Below, one piece after another: positions 8,511 to 17,447 of a DNA stretch of 64,000 nt. Source of the DNA: Scytonema sp. UIC 10036 (GTDB lineage: Bacteria > Cyanobacteriota > Cyanobacteriia > Cyanobacteriales > Nostocaceae); NCBI RefSeq assembly GCF_009725235.1, contig NZ_WJFC01000047.1, forward strand, positions 9,278-73,277, given 5' to 3'. The position numbers and the translations under genes are program-made. Every line of letters begins with the position of its first letter. Position 1 is the stretch's first letter. The notes under the pieces were generated by a model. It was not told the DNA's origin, ran no database searches, and saw nothing but the letters and a program-made list of their open reading frames with translations.

Positions 8511-9434
8511 ATGGAGCCAGAAGTATTTTTGGAACAGAGCAATGTAATACCCTTAACCAAGGCACTGATAAAAGTGCTAAACGATAAGCCTAATGCTAGC
8601 GATCGCCTAACTCTTCTAAACAATGCTGGAATTAACTCAGCTTGGATAGGTAATTTAAGGCTTGAGTCACAACCTAACACATTGGCTCCTTCACTAGTAG
8701 CAGCATTCAAAGCCTACCGTATTTCCCGTGGGCAGCCAGACTATCACCCAATGGTTAAACTCCTAGAACATCTTAGTGAGTTCATTGAAAGTTATGGACT
8801 TTCTGACGAAGAGGTAGATCTATTTAGTCGGCTCATTGACCAGGGTCAGGAGAACTTCAAGGCTTTAAAGGTTCGCAGTGCCGTTGGCAGAATCGAGTCG
8901 CCTAAAGGAAATGGCATTGGGACAGGAGTACTATTAGAAAAAAATCTTTTGCTAACCTGCAATCACATTTTTAGCAAAACTCAAGTGCAGCAAGCTTGGG
9001 TACGCTTGGGTTACAAAACAGGAAGTTATGGACTTGAAGATATCTTTGAACTTGACATGAAATTTGTCTGTTTCCACAACCGCCTCGACTATGCCTTGGT
9101 TCGTATTAAAGGAGAACCGCCTCAACAATCAATTGTCGTTCGTAACTATACTTTCTTGAATGATGGTCAAGATATACGCCTCATACATCACCCGTTGGGA
9201 AAACCAGTAGTGATTTCCGATATAGGAAAGATCGTGCAGGTAGGAGAAGATTATATCGACCATAACATTAGCGCCGATGAAGGTTCTTCCGGAGCGCCAA
9301 TTTTTAACACCCAGTGGGAATTGGTAGCGATTCATCGGGGTCATTCCGGTATTGGTCGTTCTGTGCTACAAGGAATATTAGCAGGCATTCCTATGTATTC
9401 TATCAAGAATCATATGCCATTAAATTTAGTTTAA
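8511..9434 (+). CDS. effector-associated domain + trypsin-like serine protease
   Basis: Start ATG 8511 (307 residues) is preferred over a TTG at 8478 because AGGAG lies 11 nt upstream. Residues about 10-115 form a helical domain with the pattern of the effector-associated (death-like adaptor) domains of cyanobacterial conflict systems, closest in pattern to the EAD8 type. From about 120 to 300 there is a trypsin-like fold. The catalytic His is in LLTCNHIF, Asp in LDYALVRI and Ser in GSSGAPIF. No signal peptide, so it acts inside the cell. It is the first gene of a tightly packed same-strand set with MoxR, vWA and Rel genes and is likely one effector. The exact EAD subtype is an inference. Confidence 0.82.
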   Translation: MEPEVFLEQSNVIPLTKALIKVLNDKPNASDRLTLLNNAGINSAWIGNLRLESQPNTLAPSLVAAFKAYRISRGQPDYHPMVKLLEHLSEFIESYGLSDEEVDLFSRLIDQGQENFKALKVRSAVGRIESPKGNGIGTGVLLEKNLLLTCNHIFSKTQVQQAWVRLGYKTGSYGLEDIFELDMKFVCFHNRLDYALVRIKGEPPQQSIVVRNYTFLNDGQDIRLIHHPLGKPVVISDIGKIVQVGEDYIDHNISADEGSSGAPIFNTQWELVAIHRGHSGIGRSVLQGILAGIPMYSIKNHMPLNLV

Positions 9435-9454
9435 TTCGACAGAAACAAAATTTT

Positions 9455-10549
9455 ATGAATAAGATTTTTCAGAGTTTATCTGAAAGTTTCAGCCGTGAGG
9501 CTAGGAAGTATAAAGCTCTTTTCCTACCAAAACATCGCGTTGACATAGAATACGATGATACACCCATTAATGCAGGGGAAGCCTATTGCCGTATTTGGCT
9601 AGAGGATATGAACATAGCTAAAGATGTGGACTGGTTCAAACATCGTTATCCAGTGGTTCATGCTGCTGTTCGTTTCAATCATGGCGGAGAGTTAGTGACC
9701 ATTCCTTATCTAGCAGCCCCAGGACAATTGAATGACTTAGGAAGCAACGATTTGCATAAAGTTATTCAGGATCGATATGCTCTCACTCCCCTGTTTCCAT
9801 TTAATCAAGGTTTGGTAGAGTTGCAAGCTGGATTGTTCAGCATGGCTGCTACTGACTCTATTGGCAAGTTTATCGAGACGATGGGAAGATTTGCCAAATT
9901 GTTACCTGTACCTGAACTATCAAGTGTTCTGAATTTTGCAGAACCTGTGTATCGGGGAATTGAAGATTTATTTAATATTGGAGAGCGGCGGTTAGAGCTA
10001 GGCTATCAACAAACTTTCTCTGATGCTGACGGAGGTAGTAGCAATTATTTGAGAGAAGGTTATTTTGCTGTCATTTTAGCGGAGGAACATGAAATTAATA
10101 GTGATACTCTTTGCGTGGTGAATGATAACCTGCGAGTTGGCTCTCCCGGAACTACTAAAGTGTTTATCCGTGATAGTAAACCTTTCAAAGGTTATAGCTA
10201 TATGCTGTTTCGTATAGAAAAGCGCAAGCAGCAAGATTGGGAGTCGTTGCTAAGCATAAAAGAACTAGTTGAGCAAGCCCAAGATGGTGTTTTGTTAGGG
10301 GAATATGAGAAAGTAAAGAAATTTCTTTTGCCTGCCATAAAAACTGCAATTTATCGCAGTCCTGATTTGACCAAAGCTGACCGCAAGCAGATGGTGTTGA
10401 AAATTGAAGATTTCATGCAGGAGTTGGGGTTACAAGCAAGAAGCGTACATCAGCCCTCGCTTTTCGCCATCATGCAGCGTCCCTTACCTCCCATTGATGC
10501 AGAGACAGAGGCTGAGCTAGATGCTCTTGAAAAGCTGCTAGAAAGTTAG
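9455..10549 (+). CDS. unknown protein of the MoxR-vWA module
   Basis: The start is placed at ATG 9455 (364 residues, MNKIFQSLSESF); an earlier in-frame start would overlap the protease gene out of frame. I do not recognise the family. The N-terminal half contains beta-rich segments (HRVDIEYDDTP, VHAAVRFNHGGELVTIPYLA), then a helical region near 120-175. The middle again looks like a beta domain (YFAVILAEEHEI...TLCVVNDNLRVG). The C-terminal 100 residues are helical and charged. No transmembrane segment or nucleotide-binding loop is seen. It lies 20 bp after the protease gene and 56 bp before the next, so it is part of the module; a structural or regulatory partner of the protease is an inference. 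Confidence 0.75.
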   Translation: MNKIFQSLSESFSREARKYKALFLPKHRVDIEYDDTPINAGEAYCRIWLEDMNIAKDVDWFKHRYPVVHAAVRFNHGGELVTIPYLAAPGQLNDLGSNDLHKVIQDRYALTPLFPFNQGLVELQAGLFSMAATDSIGKFIETMGRFAKLLPVPELSSVLNFAEPVYRGIEDLFNIGERRLELGYQQTFSDADGGSSNYLREGYFAVILAEEHEINSDTLCVVNDNLRVGSPGTTKVFIRDSKPFKGYSYMLFRIEKRKQQDWESLLSIKELVEQAQDGVLLGEYEKVKKFLLPAIKTAIYRSPDLTKADRKQMVLKIEDFMQELGLQARSVHQPSLFAIMQRPLPPIDAETEAELDALEKLLES

Positions 10550-10605
10550 ACTTAGTTCTATGTAAGATACCAGAATCATAAATTAAACATAATATGACTA
10601 AATAG

Positions 10606-11709
10606 ATGGAATTTCTCACGTATGTGGAGCGCAGTCAGCTTCAGCAAATTTTGATTAATAATAATTACCTTCAGGCAACTGATGCCACTTCTCGTCGTGA
10701 CTTTTTAGAGAATTGTGGTTTGTATCAGCACTGTAACTCAGTTGAATTGGATAAAAAGTTGCGCTTTTATATTCCTAATTTATGCAACCTATTATCCAAA
10801 GTATATATTGAAGTAAATGGTGATAATAAATTAGGTTTAATTGTATTTTTGGATAATATTATTTTGTTCAACTTTCTTTTTCAATTAATAGAAGAGGAGA
10901 AAGTATTTATTCAAGACGTCATTAAAAAATATGAAGATTGGAAAGATAATTATCATAATAATTATCACAACCAAAAACGGAATATAATCACTGACAAATT
11001 AGCTCAAGCTCGTCAGAACACTTCTCCTGCCATAGGCATTCAACCCTCTGCTAAGATTGACCGTAATATTATTATTAACTTTGATTTAAAAGAACTCATA
11101 TTAAAATTCAGTAAGCAAATTAAATATGAGGGAGCATTTGCTTTCTCGGTAGGAGGTGATGTATTACTTTTAGAGCAATACATTATTGAGCGGATTCGAC
11201 GCGAATTGAATCAAACCACACAGCGTCATACTGAGAGGTTTGACGTACAACTTTATCGAAGCACTATTATTAACCATCAAGATATAGAACGCGATTTTCT
11301 TAATAAATACGAGTATGATTGCCTTACCAATGTGTTTGGATATCAGGTAAATACTGACATAATGCTGATTGTTTGGAATTTTGATATTCCCCAAAAGAAC
11401 ATGAAATTGTTAGCTAAATCATTTTGGACAGAATTGAGCGAACGTGTCATACCATTTTTAGCAAATCAAAGTCGTTGTTTTGTTTTAGTTTGGGCGAACG
11501 TAGGTAAAAAGCCTCTAGAAGGATTTACAGTTTTACCAACTCCAGATAAATTTGAATTTACGGAGTTAGAAGCTTGGTTTCGTAGCCAACTTAGAAACGA
11601 AGGAGTTCCAAAAGAGCGTATTGACTATTATCTCAATAGACTAAAAAAACAATGTGGAAATTTAGTAGGTACCTATCGGGAAATGAACCACATTATCCAA
11701 AATTTATAA
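10606..11709 (+). CDS. effector-associated domain protein with possible inactive STAND-like domain
   Basis: 367 residues. The N-terminal about 85 residues (SQLQQILI...SRRDFLENCGL...FYIPNLCNLLSK) align in pattern with the N-terminal domain of the protease at 8511: an R..(F/L)L.N.G(L/I) turn, then a (P/S)(N/S)L(C/V)..L/F segment, then a long helix. After a charged linker (110-150) comes a region with VGGDVLLLEQYIIERI, which looks like a P-loop position lacking the Lys-Ser/Thr, followed by MLIVWNFD and CFVLVWANVG strands. This fits the degenerate STAND-like domains reported in conflict systems, but I am only moderately sure. It ends with GGAGG 16 bp before the MoxR gene. The matching N-terminal domains suggest it recruits the protease. 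Confidence 0.65.
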   Translation: MEFLTYVERSQLQQILINNNYLQATDATSRRDFLENCGLYQHCNSVELDKKLRFYIPNLCNLLSKVYIEVNGDNKLGLIVFLDNIILFNFLFQLIEEEKVFIQDVIKKYEDWKDNYHNNYHNQKRNIITDKLAQARQNTSPAIGIQPSAKIDRNIIINFDLKELILKFSKQIKYEGAFAFSVGGDVLLLEQYIIERIRRELNQTTQRHTERFDVQLYRSTIINHQDIERDFLNKYEYDCLTNVFGYQVNTDIMLIVWNFDIPQKNMKLLAKSFWTELSERVIPFLANQSRCFVLVWANVGKKPLEGFTVLPTPDKFEFTELEAWFRSQLRNEGVPKERIDYYLNRLKKQCGNLVGTYREMNHIIQNL

Positions 11710-11725
11710 GGAGGTTACGGACTCT

Positions 11726-12733
11726 ATGGATAATTTGGCAAGGTTTTTTATCGGTAAAGGAGAGGTTCACGATAAACCCTTTTCTGATGCATGGAAAGAG
11801 AAAGAACCTTACATTGCCTCTAAATCGCTAACCGACGCAGTCAACACTGCTCTTTACCTCAGTCGTCCTTTGTTGTTGGAAGGCGATCCAGGCTGCGGTA
11901 AAACTCGATTGGCATATGCCGTTGCTTATGAACTCGGTTATCCCCTCTATACTTGTTATCTGCGCTCCACAAGTCGAGCTCAGGATTTACTCTATGACTA
12001 TGACGCTTTGGGTCGGTTGTATGACATTCAAGAGGGAAAAACAGCACGCGAGCTGATTCAAGCTTTAGAACGTCCGACAAGTAAGGCTATAGAGCGTCCG
12101 ACTAAAGCAGCTTTATCACGACAAAAGTATGTCACTTTAGGAGAGCTAGGAGAGGCAATTAAGCAATCCCAAAACGATATTCCCTCGGTAGTACTAATTG
12201 ATGAAATTGATAAAGCGGATATCGACTTTCCCAATGACTTGCTGCTGGAACTAGATCGGCTGCAATTCCAAGTTAAAGAAGTGCCGGAGATGAAGTTTGA
12301 TGCCTTGAAGGGCAAAACCCGGAAGGAACGGAGAGACTTTTTGCCGCTTATTATTATCACTAGTAATCGAGAGAAGGAATTGCCCAAACCTTTCTTACGG
12401 CGTTGTTTATATTACTATATTGAATTTCCAGATCGGAATATCCTAAGGGAAATCCTCAGGAGCCATTTTCAACCCAAGCTCACTACCTTGTTTGAAGTTG
12501 CCGTCAAACAATTTTGGGAATTGCGGGGAGTATTAAAGAGTTGGGATAAAATACCGGGAACTAGCGAATTTTTGGATTGGGTAAGGATGTTGGAACGAGA
12601 TGAGCAGATTAACAAAGTTACAGCAAAGGAATTAGAAAATACGCGTCCGGTGAACTTACCTCATTTAGAAACTCTGGTTAAAACGCTGAGAGATCGCGAT
12701 GCCCTCAAGAATTTGAGAATCAAGAATGGCTAA
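11726..12733 (+). CDS. MoxR-type AAA+ ATPase
   Basis: 335 residues. Walker A is GDPGCGKT (53-60), Walker B is VVLIDEIDKAD (155-165), sensor 1 is ITSNREKELP (211-220), and the following FLRRC (223-227) carries the arginine-finger-like residues. MoxR ATPases act as chaperone-like remodelers together with vWA proteins, and the next gene is a vWA protein overlapping by 8 bp. An insertion with a repeated ERPT(S/K)KA motif near 115-128 is unusual. In the conflict systems described by comparative genomics, the MoxR-vWA pair forms the NTP-dependent switch controlling effectors carrying effector-associated domains. Confidence 0.92.
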   Translation: MDNLARFFIGKGEVHDKPFSDAWKEKEPYIASKSLTDAVNTALYLSRPLLLEGDPGCGKTRLAYAVAYELGYPLYTCYLRSTSRAQDLLYDYDALGRLYDIQEGKTARELIQALERPTSKAIERPTKAALSRQKYVTLGELGEAIKQSQNDIPSVVLIDEIDKADIDFPNDLLLELDRLQFQVKEVPEMKFDALKGKTRKERRDFLPLIIITSNREKELPKPFLRRCLYYYIEFPDRNILREILRSHFQPKLTTLFEVAVKQFWELRGVLKSWDKIPGTSEFLDWVRMLERDEQINKVTAKELENTRPVNLPHLETLVKTLRDRDALKNLRIKNG

Positions 12734-13853
12734 GCTAAATTCTTTACTGTTACAAGTCTTTGAGAAGTTGCGCGGACAAGGCGTGCCACTAGGGGTATCA
12801 GACTATTTAGTGGCAATTGAGACAATTCAAGCAGGGGTAGGATTGGAAGATGCTGCTAGTTTCAAAGGATTGTTTCGCTTGCTTTGGGCAAAATCACATG
12901 AAGACCAAGAGCTATTCGATTTGGCTTTTGCACAATTAGTAGAACCCCAACTGCAAACCATCTCTGTACCTGAACCTACTACTCCCACCAGTCTCACTCC
13001 TTCATCTACCGTTCCTGAGTTAGCCCCGGATTTACCTGAGTTAGAACCTAGTCAGCCTGAACCAAACCTACAACAAGAGCTAAAGCCAAAACAAGAACCC
13101 CAAAGGTCAGGGGTCACCTTGGCTTCTAGGTTTGAGAATCAATCATTTGTGTGGAACACTGAGCTAATCGAGGAACCACATTATTATCAGTTAATGCCTC
13201 GTTTGCCTATTAGTAAGCGCGATATGGCAAAGGTATGGCGGCAACTGCGCCTTCCTCAACGAGTAGGTATCCCAGAAGAATTGGATGTGGAAGGTACGAT
13301 TAACAGTATCTGTCGCACCAGCTTCTTACTGAGTCCGGTGTTGCAGCCCCGCCTTTCTAACCAAGCACGACTGGTGGTATTAGTAGATCAGCAGGGTTCT
13401 ATGGCTCCCTTTGCACCCCTAATTGAGGCAGTAATTGAGAGTATTTTACGGGGAGGATTACTGGGGAAGCTCAGCCTCTACTATTTTCACGATTGCCCCG
13501 AAGGATTCCTTTATCAACGCTCTAGCCTAACCAATGCCCTGCCTCTGGAAGCCGTTTTAGATGAGCAAGCCAAGGGCAATAGAGTACTAATTGTTAGCGA
13601 TGCGGGGGCAGCCCGAGGTTATTACGATAGAGGGCGAGTAGTGACTACTAAAACCTTTCTCAAAACCCTAAGTGCCTACACTTACCGCTACGCTTGGCTC
13701 AATCCCATGCCTCAAAATCGATGGATTACAACAACGGCAGAAGATATCTCCTGCATGGTGCCAATGTTTTCTTTAGATCAACAGGGGTTGAATGATGCAG
13801 TAAATATTTTGCGGGGTCATCCTTTTCCTACAGGAGTTGGTCTTGATGAGTAA
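12726..13853 (+). CDS. vWA-domain protein partner of MoxR
   Basis: 375 residues. An N-terminal helical domain (1-75) resembles the vWA-associated CoxE/YehL-type helical start. It is followed by a Pro/Glu-rich linker (78-127) and a von Willebrand A domain with the metal-site motif LVDQQGSM (about 219-226), a DQQGS variant of DxSxS. The start overlaps the MoxR stop by 8 bp, and the stop overlaps the next start in ATGAGTAA, so MoxR-vWA-Rel are translationally coupled. The conserved LIVSDAGAARG strand near 287-297 may carry the later metal-site Asp. Confidence 0.88.
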   Translation: MAKLNSLLLQVFEKLRGQGVPLGVSDYLVAIETIQAGVGLEDAASFKGLFRLLWAKSHEDQELFDLAFAQLVEPQLQTISVPEPTTPTSLTPSSTVPELAPDLPELEPSQPEPNLQQELKPKQEPQRSGVTLASRFENQSFVWNTELIEEPHYYQLMPRLPISKRDMAKVWRQLRLPQRVGIPEELDVEGTINSICRTSFLLSPVLQPRLSNQARLVVLVDQQGSMAPFAPLIEAVIESILRGGLLGKLSLYYFHDCPEGFLYQRSSLTNALPLEAVLDEQAKGNRVLIVSDAGAARGYYDRGRVVTTKTFLKTLSAYTYRYAWLNPMPQNRWITTTAEDISCMVPMFSLDQQGLNDAVNILRGHPFPTGVGLDE

Positions 13854-16182
13854 CACCCTTGAAGCAATTATTAATGCTCCGAGTGTGGTAAGGGAACAAT
13901 GGCTGTCTCTTGAATTGGCAGTGCAGGAAGTATTGTCATTTGAACAACGCTTTGGTGCTAAACATTTGATACTTGCTTGCCATGCTGCTTTGCCGCTAAT
14001 TTTAACACCAGAACTCCTCAATTTAATTCACATCAATTTTTTAGAAGAGGAACAAATTCCTTGGGTTGCTGAAGTGGATTTTCTCCTCTCACCTTTGTGT
14101 CGTTCTATTGATGATGGTTTATATGAAGTAGAGCCATCAATACGAGAAGTATTGCTAGTGGAGCTAGAAAATCGGTTTGGTTTAGAATGCCCCTTTGGGT
14201 TAGCCAATTTTTTACAGTTCTACTTAGCTCATAAATCTGGCTTGAAACAACGTTCAGAAGTCACTCGCATTCAAAAGTGGATTGCTCAAGCTTATATCTC
14301 TCCCGATAAGGTTGTTGAAGAACTGACTAATTTGCTGGAATCAAGCTTATCTGAAGAAAATCATCTGCTCAGCCTACAAGAACAAATCCAATTTACTACG
14401 ACAGTAGAACTACTTGGTGAGCCACTTGAGAAATCTAAGTGTCAACAAAAGTATAAATATTTGGTCAATAATTCACGAGTTTTGGCTGAAATTATTTATG
14501 GAGATGAGCAAAGATTACAGGAAATAATTCAGAACAATGAAGTAGAGCAACAGATACGAGAGGGAGCAGCTATAGAGCTTTCACCGCTCCTTCTCAGGCA
14601 GTTATGTATTACAGATACAACCTCACAAATATCAAATGCCTCAACAACAAACATTTCTCCAATCAATGATATCTCTCCACCAATCGATATCCCCCAAATT
14701 GATGTTACTATACCTGAATGGCTGGAGAAATACCTTACAGAGGCGTCTTCAACGACTAATGAGCCAGTAGATGATAACACAGCCTTAATCGCAAGAGCAT
14801 TTATTTTTGCATATCAGTTGTATCAAGGTCAGTATCGACGCTCAGGAGAACCTTACATTGGTCATCCTGTCGCTGTCGCGGGTATACTACGGGATCTCGG
14901 TGGTAGTCCTGCTATGATAGCAGCTGGCCTACTACATGATGTAGTGGAAGATACAAATGTCACGATTGAAGAAATCGAGCAGCGCTTCGGTATTGAAGTT
15001 CGGCAATTGGTGGAAGGTGTAACAAAGCTTTCTAAAATTAACTTTAAAAGCAAGACTGAAAGCCAAGCAGAAAATATTCGTCGAATGTTCTTGTCAATGG
15101 CGCAAGACATTAGAATAATTGTAGTGAAGTTGGCAGACCGCCTGCACAATATGCGGACTCTAGAACATCTTCCCGAAGATAAGCGCAAAATCATTGCTTT
15201 AGAAACACGAGAAATTTTTGCGCCTCTAGCGAATCGGTTGGGGATCTGGCAGATTAAATGGGAATTAGAGGATTGTTCCTTTAAGTACTTAGAACCCGAA
15301 TCTTATCGAGAAATCCAAGAGTACGTAGCCGAAAAACGAGGAGCGAGAGAAAAGAGATTAGCAAGTGTCGCTGAGACTTTGCGGAATCGTTTGGTAGAAG
15401 CGGGAATTAAATGCCTTGATATCATCGGGCATCCAAAACACCTCTACAGTATCTTTCAAAAGATGCAGCGCCAAAATAAAGAATTTCACGAAATATACGA
15501 TTTGGACACGTTGCGAATTATTGTAAATACTAATGAAGAATGTTACCGTGCTGTAGCAATAGTACATGATGCTTTCCGCCCGATTCCTGGGAGATTTAAG
15601 GATTACATTGGACTGCCCAAGCCAAATCGTTACCAGTCATTGCATACAGGCGTAATTAGTCCGTGGGCGCGTCCTCTAGAAGTGCAAATCCGGACGTTAG
15701 AAATGCATCGGATTGCTGAGTATGAAAATGCAGCCGAATGGGAGTATTTGGAAACTGGCAGTTTAAGCAGTTTAAGTAAGACCATGCCAACAGCAATATA
15801 TGAAAAGTTTACTTGGTTGCGGCAGTTACTAGAATGGCGGAATTACCTCAACGATGCTCAAGAATATTTTATCCCAGTTAGTTGGAACCTTGGAAACGAA
15901 CGTTATCTTCGTCCTCAGACTTACTTAGTGAATATTCAGATTGAAGCTCTTGACCGCGTAGGAGTGCTCAAAGATATTCTTTCACGGTTGGGTGAGCAAG
16001 GTATTGTAGCCCGCCATGCTCAGGTGAAAACGACTAACGCTCAACTAGCATTGATTGACTTGGGGATCGAGATACCCGACACATCACAACTAGAAGAAAT
16101 ATTCACCCAAATCAAAAAATTGAGCGATTTTTTGATTGTACGCCGCCTCGGTTTAGAAAATTATAATGATATTGTAGGCTAA
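13846..16182 (+). CDS. module-specific N-terminus fused to RelA/SpoT (HD + synthetase + ACT)
   Basis: Start ATG 13846 (778 residues), with AGGAG 9 nt upstream; a TTG at 13837 is less likely. Residues 1-250 are a helical domain I know only as a companion of MoxR-vWA modules. A Ser/Thr/Ile/Pro linker (255-310) leads into a complete Rel unit. The HD hydrolase has GEPYIGHPVAVAG, LLHDVVEDT and ADRLHNMRTL. The synthetase has YDLDTLRIIV, GRFKDYIGLPKPNRYQSLHT and LEVQIRT. An ACT-like domain lies at about 695-770. The TGS domain normally between synthetase and ACT is missing, and the usual EYG.AAHW motif reads EYENAAEW. All residues needed for (p)ppGpp hydrolysis and most for synthesis remain, so both activities are possible. 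Its place suggests an alarmone-based effector. Confidence 0.88.
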   Translation: MSNTLEAIINAPSVVREQWLSLELAVQEVLSFEQRFGAKHLILACHAALPLILTPELLNLIHINFLEEEQIPWVAEVDFLLSPLCRSIDDGLYEVEPSIREVLLVELENRFGLECPFGLANFLQFYLAHKSGLKQRSEVTRIQKWIAQAYISPDKVVEELTNLLESSLSEENHLLSLQEQIQFTTTVELLGEPLEKSKCQQKYKYLVNNSRVLAEIIYGDEQRLQEIIQNNEVEQQIREGAAIELSPLLLRQLCITDTTSQISNASTTNISPINDISPPIDIPQIDVTIPEWLEKYLTEASSTTNEPVDDNTALIARAFIFAYQLYQGQYRRSGEPYIGHPVAVAGILRDLGGSPAMIAAGLLHDVVEDTNVTIEEIEQRFGIEVRQLVEGVTKLSKINFKSKTESQAENIRRMFLSMAQDIRIIVVKLADRLHNMRTLEHLPEDKRKIIALETREIFAPLANRLGIWQIKWELEDCSFKYLEPESYREIQEYVAEKRGAREKRLASVAETLRNRLVEAGIKCLDIIGHPKHLYSIFQKMQRQNKEFHEIYDLDTLRIIVNTNEECYRAVAIVHDAFRPIPGRFKDYIGLPKPNRYQSLHTGVISPWARPLEVQIRTLEMHRIAEYENAAEWEYLETGSLSSLSKTMPTAIYEKFTWLRQLLEWRNYLNDAQEYFIPVSWNLGNERYLRPQTYLVNIQIEALDRVGVLKDILSRLGEQGIVARHAQVKTTNAQLALIDLGIEIPDTSQLEEIFTQIKKLSDFLIVRRLGLENYNDIVG

Positions 16183-16646
16183 AACTATAACAAGACTTTC
16201 ACTACGTAGTGCCATGTTGTAACCTCTGATTTTCCAGTTACCGCACTTCATCTCGTCTAAACTGAACTTCACCCAAGTAAAAAGAGCTAACTGTTGTCCA
16301 GAAAGGCTTTTAACGTTTGTTTGATTCGCTCTTAGAGGATACGAAATTGTCACAGGAGCTTGCAGAGCGATTTTGAGGTATTGCTTTCACATTTTTTAGC
16401 CTACCACAGATGTGCCAATCGTTTCATACATACCTCACATGGGTACACTTATATTTGCGATCTTTTGCCAAATTCATTGTTGAGTAAGGGTTTTAAAGTT
16501 TTTTGATACATTTATACCAAAAAAGTCAGTCTAAAGCTCGGTTGGATGTGACGCACAAGAAAACATTGCCAGCGTTGTTACTGAGATTTATCAATCTTTT
16601 TGATTGGTGTGAAGATACAAGTGTAAGTTAATTGTTCGAGCTTGCT
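16183..16646. other. intergenic region after the Rel-fusion gene
   Basis: 464 bp without a supported gene. A 12-bp palindrome CACTACGTAGTG lies at 16200-16211. A 66-codon minus-strand frame (16153-16353) overlaps the Rel gene end and has no family resemblance I recognise; it could be a gene remnant. Confidence 0.35.
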
Positions 16647-17000
16647 TTAACCATCACTCTTGGCATCATTATTGTTTTTTTGTTCCATAAGATAATCACA
16701 AATACGGTGAATTTGTTGGCTATTCTCAGCAACAAGCTGCATGGCTTGAGTGGTAACTGTCATTAATTCAGTTAAGCGATCGATACGTTGCTCTAACTTA
16801 CCAAGAATTGCAACGTTTTCTAAAGTTTGTCTTTCTATACGTATAAGCATATCATCATGCTTGGCAACCGTTTCAACGGTGCTCGTAGCTATTTGTGCAA
16901 CCTGTGTCATAAGTGGAGCTAACTGATTTAGCATTTCAGCATGGGTTGCTAGCATTTGTTCTAAACGCTCTAGTCTGTTTTGCGATCCGTTCTGTGTCAT
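16647..17000 (-). CDS. small coiled-coil protein
   Basis: 117 residues, mainly helix with heptads (RLERLEQMLATHAEML, then LEQRIDRLTELMTVTTQAM). No signal peptide or catalytic motif. Similar short coiled-coil proteins are common next to toxin-like and mobile genes in filamentous cyanobacteria. Its ATG overlaps the stop of the gene upstream as ATGA, so the two are coupled. Function unknown. Confidence 0.7.
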   Translation of the reverse strand: MTQNGSQNRLERLEQMLATHAEMLNQLAPLMTQVAQIATSTVETVAKHDDMLIRIERQTLENVAILGKLEQRIDRLTELMTVTTQAMQLVAENSQQIHRICDYLMEQKNNNDAKSDG

Positions 17001-17281
17001 ACTGCTTCCCCTATCTTTTGCTCTTCCTTTTCAGAAAGTGGTTTAAATGCATCAAAATATCCCTCTTTCCACAATTGCTCAATCGCCTTTTCCGCCAAGC
17101 CCATCCTTAGACCTTTACCGTTTCTCCAGCAACGCTTATGGTAATTAACCCGGTACGATAAAAGCTGGTAAATAATTATACCACAAACTACTATTTCGTA
17201 TATTTCGCTTTTTTCGGATATTGCGATTTTGTCTTGTCGAATTAGAATATCACTAGCAAACACAATAACAGGATTTTCCAA
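16997..17281 (-). CDS. small hypothetical protein coupled to the coiled-coil gene
   Basis: Up to 94 residues; the true start may be later, for example the Met at about residue 60 (MGLAEKAIEQLWKEGYF). The N-terminal half includes a hydrophobic stretch (IYEIVVCGIIIYQLLSY) that could be a membrane segment. The C-terminal 35 residues are charged and helical. The last four bases overlap the next gene (ATGA), which supports real translation at least of the C-terminal part. No family recognised. Confidence 0.5.
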   Translation of the reverse strand: MENPVIVFASDILIRQDKIAISEKSEIYEIVVCGIIIYQLLSYRVNYHKRCWRNGKGLRMGLAEKAIEQLWKEGYFDAFKPLSEKEEQKIGEAV

Positions 17282-17447
17282 TTCCTGTCTTTATCACAGG
17301 AACAAGTAATCTGACACCTTGCCCCTTCTAAATAAGAATAGGGCGTACAGTGCCTATCTTCTTATAAAATAACAAAGTTCTGAAGCTGTGCTTTTGTAAT
17401 TAAGACGCTGGGACAAGAGACAAATAATTTGATCGAGGTATAGAACT

